Shown here in pieces: positions 10,272 through 20,848 of a DNA stretch of 64,000 bases. The stretch is taken from NCBI GenBank assembly GCA_015499995.1, contig JADNRV010000136.1, positions 1 through 64,000 on the forward strand. The letters are read 5' to 3'. The stretch comes from Flammula alnicola (Eukaryota; Basidiomycota; Agaricomycetes; Agaricales; Strophariaceae). The notes beneath the pieces are model-generated. The model was not told the DNA's origin and did no database searches. It saw only the letters and a list, made by a program, of their open reading frames with translations. A program made the translations under genes and the position numbers. How positions within the stretch are numbered: the first letter of the stretch is position 1; each line of letters starts with the position of its first letter.

Positions 10272-10304
<33 letters not shown>
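9816..10304 (+). other. LINE A 3' UTR and poly-A tail
   Basis: The untranslated region is about 460 bp and is shared with copies B and C. It ends in ataaactgttgattt, then 27 A residues. Copy B carries about 50 extra GC-rich bases inside the same UTR (11300-11350), so the subcopies differ by an indel there. Confidence 0.85.
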
Positions 10305-10306
<2 letters not shown>

Positions 10307-11451
10307 TCCTTCCCCGCACTCGCATCAGGGCTCGTCTCTGATAGTGTGTCGGACACTTGAACGATGGTTCCAGGGTGGTGGTAACCGAAAAGTCGTTTTT
10401 GCAGAGTCTCCCTCCGATATGGAGTGGGACATCCATCAGGAGGCTCATGACCTCGTCTTGGGGTTTCCCGGTGTGCGTGTTACACCGAATACCCCTTTAT
10501 CTATCGCTTGGCTTAAGAATAAAGCCGACACTGTAGCGCGGGACGCCTGGTCGACAGAGGTCGACGAGGTTCCCAATTTACTTGGCTCCAATTTCTTGGA
10601 GTTAGAGGATCTAAAGGGTAATCCTCTCCGTCCGACCCCCGTTCGCGGCGGGCCGTGGCTTGAAGTCGGCGGCCGCAACTCTCAGTTGTTCGCCCACATG
10701 TGCCGTGTAATAACGAATCATGCTCCGATCGGCTCGTACTACGAGCGGTTCAAAATCGATGACCCGTTGGCTCTCGGGTGCGTGTGCGGGAAATATCCAC
10801 AGACTCGTGCACATATTTTCAAGTGCCCCAAGCTCTTGATGCTACCTCACAGGGCCCCGTACCTAGTATGGGGTCTTGAGAAATTTTGAGCGACAACCCT
10901 AGTGCGTTTGCGTTCAATCGGCCCCAGGCCGGAGTCGGATGAGGGACTCTGGATGGGGGGTGATCCTAGGTGTCGTCGGGGCCTTGGCCCAAGACCTAGT
11001 GCCCAAAGGTGTTTCCATTATGGTGTGATAAATCCCGCGAGGGCCGCAGCCGTGTTCGTTGCATGGCTTCGCTTGCGACTCTCTGAGTCTATGGCACGCA
11101 TCATTTGGAGGACCCGCCGTGGTGTAACGACAACGTTGAGTTTGCCAACGAAGTGGGGAGAGCCGGGCAAGCTCTGACTTCATCTGGGTGACCCCCCTGT
11201 CCACCCTTTTAATCCATATCTACCTTACGTTCGGTAGCGTTAACAACGCCGCGCGTTTGTATTTCCTGGGCTGCGAGGTCCGTCATTTGGGTTTCAGGCT
11301 GCTGCGCAGTCTCGCCCGCGTCGCGCTCGCGCGCGCCGCACGCTCCCCTGCGAGCGACCAATTTCTTTCTTTTGCATTGGGTATTGTAGCGTACTCGTTT
11401 GTATTAGTTAGAGTCCGAGCTGCGTTCGAGTTTCGGAATATAAACTGTTGA

Positions 11452-11500
<49 letters not shown>
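10305..11500 (+). mobile_element. LINE copy B, strongly 5' truncated
   Basis: This starts immediately after the poly-A of copy A, at a position inside the RNase H domain, and ends with its own 3' UTR and a 42-base poly-A tail (11459-11500). The reading frame from 10344 matches the C-terminus of ORF2. One T is missing in the run at about 10884 (four instead of five in copy C), giving an early TGA at 10887-10889. The 5' truncation is the usual result of incomplete reverse transcription. The junction to the preceding poly-A shows that B was inserted into or at the A tail of copy A. Confidence 0.9.
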
Positions 11501-11502
<2 letters not shown>

Positions 11503-11518
11503 GACCCCCATTCTAGTG

Positions 11519-12853
11519 ATGCGGAGTCGTCTGCCATGGAGACCGACACTACCTCACGCCCTCCCCCTCCTCGTCAGGATAAAGGGAAGGGTAAAGCCCC
11601 CACGAGCAAGGTGGGGCCAGCCGAGGCAGGCTCCTCCTGCCCCCCGCCAGTCTCGCAAGAGGCCGGCGGACTCTTACTTGAGGCCCCCACCTCCTGTTCC
11701 CCCTCAACCTCAGGGTTGGAAAGCTGGTGTTCCTTGGAGTGCCGGTCCCCGTAAGCGCACATTTGCTGAGCTTGCGGCGGCCAACCCTTTGTCGCAACGA
11801 GATCCTGCCATGGGCCGTAGTGCTCTTGCCAGGTATCCACCTCCGCCCCGCGTCCCTGCGATGCAAGCGGCCATCGATGAGCAGGTTTCCGCTGCCAAGA
11901 GGCAGAAGAGGCACCCCTCTTTCACCACTGCTGGCCCATCACGCAAGCAGATCCTCCTCGCATTTAGCAGCCCCTACACGAAGCCGCACGACACGAAACT
12001 CGTCGACCTGGTCCACAAGATCGACAAAGCCTTCCGCGATGCGGGCAGTGCCAATCGGGTGCTGTCTGCCTCGCACGCATATGATGGCATTTCTCTTGCC
12101 ACTTCCCTTGTGTCCACCCAGAGCGACCTCGACATCGCTCGAGGGTGGGTGCATAGAATCCTTCCGGAGTCTGACACCGTCAAAGTGTCGGTCAGCCTCC
12201 CCTCTTCCACCTCGTACCTTCGGGTACTTGACCTACCTGCTTACGGCGATTTCGCCAGCAAGACCCTCACCACAGGGGCCGAAGTGAAGATGGCAATTCT
12301 TGCCTCTCCACTTTCCGTCTTCGCGCCTTTCAAATCCGAGCCTCGGATTAAGCGCAACTCCCCGGCGAGCACCACTTGTGTGGCGTTCATCAATATCTGG
12401 GACTCTCAGTCGGGAGCCTGCGCGAAGGCTCTTATCAACAAGACCTTCATGTTCCGTGGCAGGGCTTACCGCATTCTTGTGGCGCGCGCCAACCCCGGCG
12501 TCCCTCTCTGCACTAGATGCTGGAGGTGGGGCCATCCATCTAACGTTTGCAGGGCTCCCCAGCCCCGCTGCGCTCATTGCTCCGGGCCACACGAGGAGGA
12601 GGTACATCGTATCGCCGCTTCGTGTTGCAAGGGAAATCCCAAGGCAACTCCACCTATCCCACCTACTCCCGGTGGGGTGGACTGCCCTCATGCCCCGCGC
12701 TGCCCTAACTGTAAGGGCGCGCATAAACCTTACGACAGAAAGTGTCATTTCTGGCACAACCGGTACGATCGTGAATGGATCGATGCCAAATATGCCCAGG
12801 TACGTGATTATTGGAATCATCGTCGTGCACTCTACTCACAGAACGTAGCTTAA
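11519..12853 (+). CDS. LINE ORF1 (Gag-like nucleic-acid-binding protein)
   Basis: This is a protein of about 440 residues with a proline-rich and basic N-terminus, a central region probably corresponding to the ORF1 folded domain, and three Cys/His clusters near the C-terminus. The clusters are CTRCWRWGHPSNVC (a classical C-x2-C-x4-H-x4-C), then CAHCSGPHEEEVH, then CPNCKGAHKPYDRKC. Such proteins coat LINE RNA. The start is uncertain: between 11501 and about 11740 another frame (from ATG 11535) reads METDTTSRPPPPRQDKGKGK and looks more coding-like, so either a frameshift or a truncated N-terminus is likely. The stop TAA (12851-12853) overlaps the ORF2 ATG by one base (taATG). Confidence 0.75.
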   Translation: MRSRLPWRPTLPHALPLLVRIKGRVKPPRARWGQPRQAPPAPRQSRKRPADSYLRPPPPVPPQPQGWKAGVPWSAGPRKRTFAELAAANPLSQRDPAMGRSALARYPPPPRVPAMQAAIDEQVSAAKRQKRHPSFTTAGPSRKQILLAFSSPYTKPHDTKLVDLVHKIDKAFRDAGSANRVLSASHAYDGISLATSLVSTQSDLDIARGWVHRILPESDTVKVSVSLPSSTSYLRVLDLPAYGDFASKTLTTGAEVKMAILASPLSVFAPFKSEPRIKRNSPASTTCVAFINIWDSQSGACAKALINKTFMFRGRAYRILVARANPGVPLCTRCWRWGHPSNVCRAPQPRCAHCSGPHEEEVHRIAASCCKGNPKATPPIPPTPGGVDCPHAPRCPNCKGAHKPYDRKCHFWHNRYDREWIDAKYAQVRDYWNHRRALYSQNVA

Positions 12854-13697
12854 TGCAGGCACAACCGCTTGATGAGATACGGGTTTTGAGTTGGAACGTG
12901 GCGAGGGACGGGATGTCCCTCGATGTAATCCTTAGCACTTGTACAAATATATATGACGTGTTATTCATCCAAGAGCCTCCATGGAGGCACATAAGAACCG
13001 CCCCGTCTGCGAAGAGCAGAAAGGGTGAAGATGTAGTCAGCGCGCCCAACCATCCAGATTGGTTGGCCATGGTGCGCCCCACCACCCCTGACGAGCGACC
13101 CCGAGTCATGACCTATGTTTCGACTAGGTTAGCCCGGTATCGCCCGGCTCAACGGAGGGATATTATTGATCATCCCGATATCATGGTACTCTCGCTCTCC
13201 TCGGGCGAGAGCTCTTTCTATCTTCTGAACGTGTATTCAGATTCCGATCATGGAGCTATTAACTGGCTCTGTGATCATGATCGAGATCTTCCCCGATGTC
13301 ATCTAATGATGGGAGATTTTAACGCACACTCTCCGGATTGGGACCCTGGTTCCGCTCGGGAGGGGTGTGCCTTATCGCTGCAACAATCTGCGGCCATCCT
13401 TGGACTTGAGCTTGCCGCTTTTGGCAACCCTGGGCCCACACACATTCCGAGAGATCGCACCAAGCGCAGCACGGTGATCGATCTGGCTTTTGTTCCCCCC
13501 GATCAGGTGGTGAATGCGTCTACTGTCCGATGCCCGGACATCCAGCTTAAATCGGACCACATCCCGATTTATACTACACTGGACATCCTTCCCGCCCCTG
13601 ACGGGGCGGTTCGGATGTCTCTTCCTACGGAGTCTGTTGAGGCCTTCGTTAAATTTATCACTTCGGGACTTGCGGCTGTAGATCCAGCAACCCCGAT

Positions 13698-13711
13698 GAA
13701 TACCGAGGATC
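13698..13711. repeat. Target-site duplication of the SINE, left copy (14 bp)
   Basis: The sequence gaataccgaggatc is repeated exactly at 14822-14835 on the other side of the inserted element. Copy A has the matching site once (ctaccgaggatc at 1292-1303), which proves an insertion by target-primed reverse transcription. Confidence 0.95.
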
Positions 13712-14821
13712 TTTTTTTTTTTTTTTTTTTTTGTTTTTTGTTTTTTGTTTTTTTTTTTTTAAATCAGCAATTTACGAGCTATAGGGCCCCCCCGAAGGGA
13801 AGCCCTACCATCTTGCGCCCTTGCAGGGCAGACGCCAGCTTGCGCTGGTACCCGGAATCAACTTAGACTCAATACCTGGCTTAATCAGCCAGGTGAACCG
13901 ACAGAGGATTTAGTGCTCTACTCGAGCCGGGTCGCAGGGGACTGCCCTGGCCCGCTACGGCTCGCGTCTCCCCGGGGAGTTCATATAGAGCCCCGAGTAC
14001 TCAGTTTCCCATTGCAGGGCAGCTGGTTCGCTTAAGCCAATCGGCGCGGATCCCCATCTGTCCCCACTCTCTGCCTTGCCAGCAACCAACCATGTTGTGC
14101 ATCTGAGAACTGATCCGACAGACAAGTCTCAGCATGGAGTTATTTCGGGCTACCTTCCCTAATGGTATGCTCGGTCCAAGGGGCCAGCCTTGCGGAGATA
14201 CCCCCCAGAGTGTCTGCAACGGCCCAGGGCTAACCCCTACGGCCTCCCAGTAAGGCGGTTCATGGTCCCCGGACTATTCGCCCAACCATTGAGTGACCCT
14301 GGTAAAGGCCACCAATGATGCTGCACTTTACAGCTTGCAGATCGACCCTGCCCTTCGATGCTGACTAACAACCATCCGACTCGGTTTATGCCAGTTGGCG
14401 CTGGACCGGTCTTCAGCGGTGGAGGGTGGCCTGGCCCTTCTCAGGACGTTCGGCTTGTTCTAAATATAACTACCCCCGCTTACTGCCCCCTGTGCTTTCG
14501 CTCCCGCAATGGGTACGACAGGTGTATCAAGCCTGCCAATTTGGGGTACGGTGATCGTTCCCCCCTGATATGCCGTAGGCTTGCCAGGCCCGGAGATCCG
14601 CATCCCACACGGCCGGAGGATCATGACGACCAGCCTTAGTCCTGTATCCGTTTACCGGCGTACAGTACCGATTGTGACAGTAACCAACTGTTTGTCACAA
14701 ACTCCCTCCTTTGTAATCAGGTAGAAGGGGTGAGCAGGAATCGAACCCGTAACCTTTCCAGCAGCTGCACAGCCACCTCAACAGGTCTTTAGTGATCGAA
14801 ACCACTGGGCTACTGTGGCCC
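13712..14821 (-). mobile_element. 1.1 kb tRNA-headed SINE-like retroelement with poly-A tail
   Basis: Read on the minus strand, the element begins with a tRNA-like head: the A-box tagcccagtggt lies at about 14802-14813 and the B-box ggttcgattcc at 14737-14747. About 950 bp of body without a credible gene follows. It ends in aaattgctgattt and a long A-rich tail with three G interruptions (13712-13761 as T on the plus strand). It is flanked by an exact 14-bp duplication. The last bases before the tail match the 3' end of the LINEs here, indicating mobilisation by that LINE machinery. The length is unusual for a SINE (commonly 100-500 bp). A divergent relative lies at 1-885. Confidence 0.85.
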
Positions 14822-17800
14822 GAATACCGAGGATCAGATTGAGACTGCGGCTCAAGAAGTGGCGTGGATTTTCTCAGAAGCATGGTCTGCCCATGCCAAA
14901 GAGACCTCTATTACTAAGCGTTCAAAGCCCTGGTGGTCCCAGGAGTGCTCTGACGCCCTACTCAAGTTTCGTGGGGATCGTTCCCCCGAGAATTGGACAT
15001 CTTTTTGGAAAATAATCCGAGAAACGAAGCGTGTTTTCTTCGATGATCGCATCAGAGAGATCGCGGGTACTAATAAGCGACCGTGGGACCTCATGAACTG
15101 GGTCCAACAACGGAAGCTCCCTCCCAGTGAGGCGATCCAGTATCGTGGAGAGCCTTGCAATGATTTGCCTGCCTTGTGGGATGCCCTGCATGGCACGTAC
15201 AACTCAGCGTCGGATAGAACATACGATGCTGTTCTCTTGGAGTCCATCCCGCAACTTCCTGTTCGGGAGTGGGCTCCCTTCTCCCCACTGGAACTCACGG
15301 AAGCTCTTTCTGCATGTTCCGGTCTTTCTTCTCCGGGTCCGGATCATGTCAACTGGTCCCACCTGAAGAAGATTGTATGTCGGGACCCCCACTCTGTGGA
15401 GGTCCTTATCTCGATTGCTAATGCCTGCATGCGTGTGGGTCACTGGCCGTCTCCCTTCAAGGAGTCTATGTCAGTTATTATCCCCAAACCCGGCAAGCCC
15501 TCGTACTCCACCCCTAAGGCGTTCAGGCCTATTGTGCTTCTGAACACTGTGGGGAAGCTCATTGAGAAGATGATCTCAAATCGCATTCAGTTCGACGCTG
15601 TCGGGCAGGATATATTTCACCCGAATCAGGTTGGAGGCGTGCGGGGATGCTCCACTGAGGATGCGGGTCTGTTTTTGACGCACATGGTGAGGGCTGGGTG
15701 GGCAAAAGGGTTGAGGACTAGTGTCCTTGCCTTTGACCTTGCTCAGTTCTTCCCCTCTCTTAATCACGAGGTTCTCGTGATTATTCTCCGAAAGCTTGGC
15801 TTCCCGCCTCTGGTGGTCAAGTTTTTTAGTTCTTATCTGGTAGAGAGGAAGACACAGTATGCGTGGAACTCCTTCTTGTCAGACCCACTGCAGGCAGATG
15901 TGGGCGTGGGGCAGGGCTCTGCCCTGTCCCCTGTCTTGTCGGCTATTTACTTGGCGCCTATCATGCGTCTTTTCTACAAGAGGTGCCGTGAGATTCATCT
16001 TGCAGCTGACCTTCTGTCATATGTGGATGATGGTACCCTGATCTCTCAGGAGGCCGGACTCGATCCCAATGTTGTGAACCTTCGCAAGGCTTACAAGATT
16101 ATATTTGAGCTTTTTACCAAATTCACTCTCGCTCTGGAGCACGCGAAGTCGGAGATTTTTCACTTCGATAACACGGCTTCAGTTTATAATCCTGCCATTG
16201 ATTTGGGTGAAGAGCCCTACATGGCAGGAAAGTGGCTCAAGCCAAAGCCGTTCTGGCGATATCTTGGGTTTTATTTTGATCGCAAGCTCACTTTCAAGGA
16301 GCATGTGCGATATTATTCCACCAAAGGATTTACATCGGTTGTATCGATGAAAATGCTTGGGTCTTCTACCAGAGGGTTGCCACCGCATCTTAAGCGCCTC
16401 CTCTACCGCACGTGCGTTATCCCCATAATTACTTATGCTTACCGCATGTGGTATTTCTGCAAGGCCCGAAACAAGGGGCTTATTGCACAACTTACCAACG
16501 TTCAGCGTAAGGCTGGGCTTTGGATTACTGGGTGCTTCCGCACTTCTCCCTCGTATGGCGTCGAGGCCCTTGCCAGTCTTCTGCCCATGCCCCTACTGCT
16601 GGACAGGTTGAACTCTCAGGCGGTTGCTCAGATTTCTCTCTTGTCTGATACACACCCAGTCCAGTCATTTATGGCTGGACCTTTACTTAAGAAAGCCATT
16701 CCTCATAAGATGGCGATTCAGAACTTTACCGAGCGCCAACAAGAAAAGTTGCACGGCGGACTTGTGGGCAATGCATTGTTCCACCCCGCTGGCCTGGAAG
16801 AACTGGAGCCTTTTGCTCCAGACGCCAGGCCTGGATATCGTCTCATGGATCGGCACGCAAGCCAGTTTACATGGATGGCTAAACCCCGTATCAGCAGGGC
16901 TGAGGACCCTGATGCTGGGTGGAAAATCGTACTGGACAAACTCATCGAAAAGTGTGACGATGAGCCAGGAACCGCATATGCTGGTGTCGACGGCTCGGTC
17001 CCCCCGGGGCCCTGGCAGGCCGCCAACAGCATTGTTATCAAACGGCAGGGTGCTCTGGTGTTGGCCAAATGTCACTCTTCCAGACGAGCTATTAGCACTG
17101 ATGCTGAGCTTGATGCCATCTCGGTGGCCATCTTCGCTATGGTAGCATTCGGAGACGTCACCAGGATAGTCATTTTCACGGATTCGATGCATGCTGCTCG
17201 AATGGCCGTTGATCCTTCCCCGCATTCTCATCAGGGCTCCTCTCTGATAGTATGTCGGACACTTGAACGCTGGTTCCAAGGTGGTGGTAACCGTAAAGTC
17301 GTTTTTGCAGAGTCTCCCTCTGATATGGAGTGGGACATTCATCAAGAGGCTCATGACCTCGTCCTTGGGTTTCCGGGTGTACCTGTTACACCGAATACCC
17401 CTTTATCTATCGCTTGGCTCAAGAACAGAGCCGACATTGTAGCGCGGGATGCCTGGTCGACAGAGGTCGACGAGGTTCCCAATTTACTTGGCTCCAATTT
17501 CTTGGAGTTAGAGGATCTAAAGGGTAATCCTCTCCGTCCGACCCCCATTCGCGGCGGGCCGTGGCTTGAAGTCGGCGGCCGCAACTCTCAGTTGTTCGCC
17601 CACATGTGCCGTGTAATAACGAATCATGCTCCGATCGGCTCGTATTATGAGCGGTTCAAAATCGATGATCCGTTGGCTCTCGGGTGCGTGTGCGGGAAAT
17701 ATCCACAGACTCGTGCACATATTTTCAAGTGCCCCAAGCTCTTGATGCTACCTCACAGGGCCCCGTACCTAGTATGGGGTCTTGAGAAATTTTTGAGCGA

Positions 17801-17849
17801 CAACCCTAGTGCGTTTGCGTTCAATCGGCCTCAGGCCGGAGTCGGATGA

Positions 17850-18311
17850 GGGACTCTGGACGGGGGGTGATCCTAGGTGTCGTTGGGGCCTTGGCCCAAG
17901 ACCTAGTGCCTGCAGGTGTTTCCAGATTGGTGCGACAAATCCCGTGAGGGCCGCAGCCGTGTTCGTTGCATGGTTTCGCTTGTGACTCTCTGAGTCTATT
18001 GCATGCATCGCCTGGAGGACCTGCCATGGTGTAACGACAACATCGAGTTTGCCAACGAAGTGGAGAGAGCCGGGCAAGCTCCGACTTCATCTGGGTGACC
18101 CCCCTATCCACCCTTTTAATCCATATCTACCTTACGCTCGGTAGCGTTAACAACGCCACGCGTTTGCATTTCCTGGGCTGCGAGGTCCGCCATTTGGGTT
18201 TCAGGCTGCTGCGAGCTACCAAATCCTTTCTTTTGCTCTGGGTATTGTAGCGTACTCATTTGTATTAGTTAGGGACCAAGCTGCGATCGTGCTTCGGAAT
18301 ATAAATTGTTG

Positions 18312-18353
<42 letters not shown>
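17850..18353 (+). other. LINE C 3' UTR and poly-A tail
   Basis: The 3' UTR is homologous to those of copies A and B, with ends ataaattgttgatttt followed by 37 A. This variant (aaattg rather than aaactg) is the one closest to the tail of the SINE at 13712-14821. Confidence 0.85.
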
Positions 18354-18358
<5 letters not shown>

Positions 18359-18715
18359 CTGCAAAGTCTAGTTACTTTGTCCACTACTGAATCTGAGTAT
18401 GTGGCTGCAGTTGAGGCTGGCAAGGAGATTGCCTGGATGCGCAATATCCTTGGTGAATTTAGCTATATTGTTGACCAGCCATCTACTTTACACATGGACA
18501 ATCAGTCTGCTATCAGTGTGTCCAAGAATCCTGAGCATCATGGGCGCATAAAACACTTGGATCTGCGCTTTTACTGGCTTAGGGATGCTGTTAATGACAA
18601 ATGCATTGCCCCTTTTTATATTTCTACTGCAGAACAAATTGCAGATATTCTTACCAAACCACTCCCTGCTCCCAAGGTTCAATTTTGTAGAGACCAAATG
18701 GGCATTAGGCCTTAG
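18354..18715 (+). pseudogene. Ty1/copia RNase H C-terminal fragment
   Basis: The frame opens directly after the poly-A of LINE C and reads TLSTTESEYVA, then LHMDNQSAISV...HHGRIKHLDLRF and IADILTKPLP, up to a stop at 18713-18715. These are the conserved C-terminal motifs of copia polyproteins (RNase H and end of pol). The upstream part of the element is not in the window. It was presumably split off when LINEs inserted at the A-rich codons preceding this point. Confidence 0.9.
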
Positions 18716-18769
18716 TCTCTTTCTACTTTACTTTTATCTATGTACTCTGTAGTCTACTTTGGAGACTTG

Positions 18770-18785
18770 TGAGATCACAGGGGGA
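18770..18785 (+). promoter_or_regulatory. Copia polypurine tract
   Basis: The purine-rich run agatcacaggggga precedes the TG start of the LTR. This is the usual site of plus-strand priming for LTR retrotransposons. Confidence 0.6.
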
Positions 18786-19111
18786 TGTTAAAACTGCCTG
18801 CACATGTCTCCAAGTTATCTTATCTTATCTTATCTTATCTCTTATCTTATCTCTTATCTGCACTTCCTCCTTTTCACTTGTTGTGCATTTGTAGATTAGA
18901 TTCTTATCATGTTCTAGATCATCTCTAGATGATCTCCAGATTATTTCTAGATCCTTTCTATTTAGTATATAAAGTCTTTTGACATTTGCCAGAAGTCCTT
19001 AGTTACTCACTCTGGACTTCAGCTCATTGTAGCTCCTGTGTCCCTCGCTTTGAGTTGCTCATATTAGGTGCACAGCTGCGTCTCATGTTCCTGTGCTTGC
19101 CACCTTTAACA
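18786..19111 (+). repeat. Copia 3' LTR (about 326 bp)
   Basis: It is bounded by tgttaaa at the left and its inverse tttaaca at the right. It contains a tandem ttatc microsatellite (18816-18860) and a TATA-like tatataaa (about 18966-18973). The partner LTR lies outside the window, so the target duplication cannot be checked; the five bases after it are cctag. Confidence 0.8.
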
Positions 19112-19116
19112 CCTAG

Positions 19117-19525
19117 GGTCGTTGATTCTGAACCGCTCATAGTACGAGCCGATCAGAGCATGATTCATAATTAAACGGCACATGCGGGCAAAGAGCAAAA
19201 CACTCTGATTGCCAGATTCAAGCCAAGGCCCTCTGCAAGTGGGAGTAGGCTGGACAGGGTCCCTGTTTAACCCTTGCAACTTCAAAAAATTGGAGCCAAG
19301 CAGATAAGGCTTGTCGGGAGTTTATTATTTCCATCTGCACATGCTGATTTGTCCACAAAGTCCTAGACATACTGGAGAGAGGAGAGAGAGTTTGGTGGTA
19401 GGAGCAACGGCAACACCGCCCATACCAGCAATAAGATCATGTGCCTCCTGGTGAATGCCTCACTCTATATCAGAGGGGGACTTGATAAAAGTAACCTTGT
19501 GATCAGGCGAACACCTGAACCAAGG
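19117..19525 (-). pseudogene. Diverged antisense LINE remnant
   Basis: The plus strand reads gaaccgctcatagtacgagc, then tcagagcatgattc, then attggagccaag, then cactctatatcagaggg. These match, with many changes, the reverse complement of LINE ORF2 (17250-17660), in the right order and spacing. Thus an older LINE of the same lineage lies here in opposite orientation, and the copia LTR abuts it, probably because copia had inserted into it. Confidence 0.75.
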
Positions 19526-20175
19526 TGAGTACACAGCTGCCACAAAGAATGACGTCACACGGCAACGCCCGCAAATGGGAAATTAAAGTTCTTTGAAGAA
19601 CCCATCGATGGTGCCCATCAACTAGACAACGCAAAAAGGAGCTTTGTGGCCATAGAAGTATCCGCGCTGGAGAATTTGACCCCAGGTACATACAGTTGAG
19701 AAATAAAAGATTTTAAACATGTAACAACTGTCGCGAACATAGAGTATAAGTATTGCCGCCCCGTCTGAGTTAGAAACAGTTTGGATTTGTGACATGCTCT
19801 CATGCATGTCCGCACATCAAATGAGTTGACTTCTCAAGACGAAAAAAATCTTTTAAATCAATAAAATTCATTTCTGAGGCCATTATAACTCGACTTTTCA
19901 AAGAAAAAAAAAGGATTGCATACTCTCCATTTCAGGAAACACTACACGCTTATAGCCAAACAACAAGCGTCGATTCACGGAACATCATGACCAATTTTCG
20001 CAAAAACAAGAAGAAGAAAAAATCACAATAGATAGGAATAAAAATACAAATTGGATATGAAAATATAGCATTCAAGGGTTTTACTTATTTTCTACCAAGG
20101 AGATACTGACATGCATAGGACTTCAGCGAGGAAGCAGCCAAACCAGACAAACATGGAAAACAAGCATGGAAAAAA
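19526..20175. other. AT-rich sequence, nothing recognised
   Basis: I see no coding frame, inverted repeat or tandem array of note between the LINE remnant and the tRNA-like head at 20176. Confidence 0.4.
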
Positions 20176-20250
20176 GAGCGCTCGAGGCGAATTCGAACGA
20201 GCGCCCGCGGACATCATCCGGACTGCACACCATTACCACTACACCATTGT
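20176..20250 (-). repeat. tRNA-like SINE head
   Basis: On the minus strand an A-box-like tagtggtaatgg (about 20232-20243) is followed at normal spacing by a B-box-like gttcgaattc (about 20190-20200). A T-stem and an acceptor stem cannot be formed, so it is a tRNA-derived repeat or a tRNA relic, not a working tRNA gene. Confidence 0.45.
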
Positions 20251-20772
20251 TCCCTTGGTCATTGGTATAAGGCATGAAATTATATTGCATCTTTCATTGC
20301 CCGCAGAAGGGAGAACCTCGAGAACTTTCATTTCTGGTTGACATGGAAGGCCGAGAAGCCGGGGAAGCTGTCAAGCGGAGCTTCGGAGAGCTTCAGGCCT
20401 TCGGCCTCATACGTCATTCTTTGTGGCAGCTGCATTTTCAACCAAGGTTCAAGTATACGACACACCAATCAGTGATTGAAGCTGGAAGGAGTGTGGAGAG
20501 GGGTCCACTGAGAGGCGAGTGGCATGCATTGCATCAGTGAAAATGGTAACACGTTTGACATCCCCAAAGCCCAATACTTTTCATTTCTCCACTGATTCCT
20601 CCCCGAATGACCATATTCCACAGGAATAGACCGGAATCCGCAGGAATGGACTCAATTCTGCAGGAATCCTGATCAGAATCCACAGGAATGACCAAGATTC
20701 CGGATAGGACTTCAACGTGGTGGACTTAGACACAACTCAGAGAAAAATATCACTTAAAGATTTCTCATCTTT

Positions 20773-20848
20773 CAGGCATTGAACCTAGAGCCCCAGAAGA
20801 AATCCAGTACCTAATATCCCAGACCATTTAACCATTAGACCAGAGAAC
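20773..20848 (-). repeat. tRNA-like SINE head
   Basis: The minus strand shows an A-box-like tggtctaatggttaaatgg and a B-box-like aggttcaatgcct at tRNA spacing. The stems are imperfect. It belongs to a different family from the heads at 14737-14821 and 20176-20250. Confidence 0.45.

Larger units (their letters stand above)
1003..10304 (+). mobile_element. LINE copy A (RT-RNase H type), 5' truncated, split by a DNA element
   Basis: Non-LTR retrotransposon that starts inside the endonuclease half of ORF2. It is interrupted by the 5.5 kb element at 2893-8370, resumes at 8381, and ends in a 3' UTR and a 27-base poly-A tail (10278-10304). Compared with copy C it is highly similar base by base. Removing the insertion plus one copy of its 10-bp target duplication restores the ORF2 frame (5488 extra bases, and the frames before and after differ by exactly that remainder). 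The only other coding lesion I found is an 11-bp tandem duplication (9170-9180 repeated at 9181-9191). RNase H-bearing fungal LINEs are typically of the Tad1 or related clades; the clade was not tested here. Confidence 0.9.
12853..17849 (+). pseudogene. LINE ORF2: endonuclease, reverse transcriptase, RNase H; interrupted by a SINE
   Basis: The start ATG overlaps the ORF1 stop (taATG), a layout compatible with termination-reinitiation. The AP endonuclease motifs are visible in order: LSWNVARDG (12890), FIQEPPW, MMGDFNAHS (13305), TVIDLAF and SDHIPI. The SINE interrupts at 13712. After 14822 come the RT with FRPIVLLNT, GQGSALSP and YVDD (16017-16030). RNase H follows with GVDGS (16983), DAELDAI (17100), IFTDSM (17172) and ADIVARDAW (17430), then CVCG...HIFKC and a stop at 17847-17849. 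Without the insert the frame is continuous and gives about 1290 residues, a normal size for this class. The insertion adds 1124 bases and shifts the frame, so this copy is inactivated. Confidence 0.9.
11501..18353 (+). mobile_element. LINE copy C, nearly full length, carrying a SINE insertion
   Basis: This starts directly after the poly-A of copy B and ends with a 37-base poly-A (18317-18353). It has ORF1 with zinc knuckles and ORF2 with AP-type endonuclease, reverse transcriptase, RNase H and a terminal zinc motif. There is almost no 5' UTR: 18 bases separate the A tail from the first ATG. A better-looking protein frame (HSSDAESSAMETD...) is already open at the junction, so a short 5' truncation inside ORF1 is possible. 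ORF2 is intact once the 1.1 kb SINE at 13712-14821 and one 14-bp duplication are removed. Confidence 0.9.

Noticed and set aside
13700..13866. Reading frame continuing from LINE ORF2 through a poly-phenylalanine stretch
   Set aside because: It is read-through into the reverse-oriented poly-A tail of the inserted SINE and not a protein end of the LINE.
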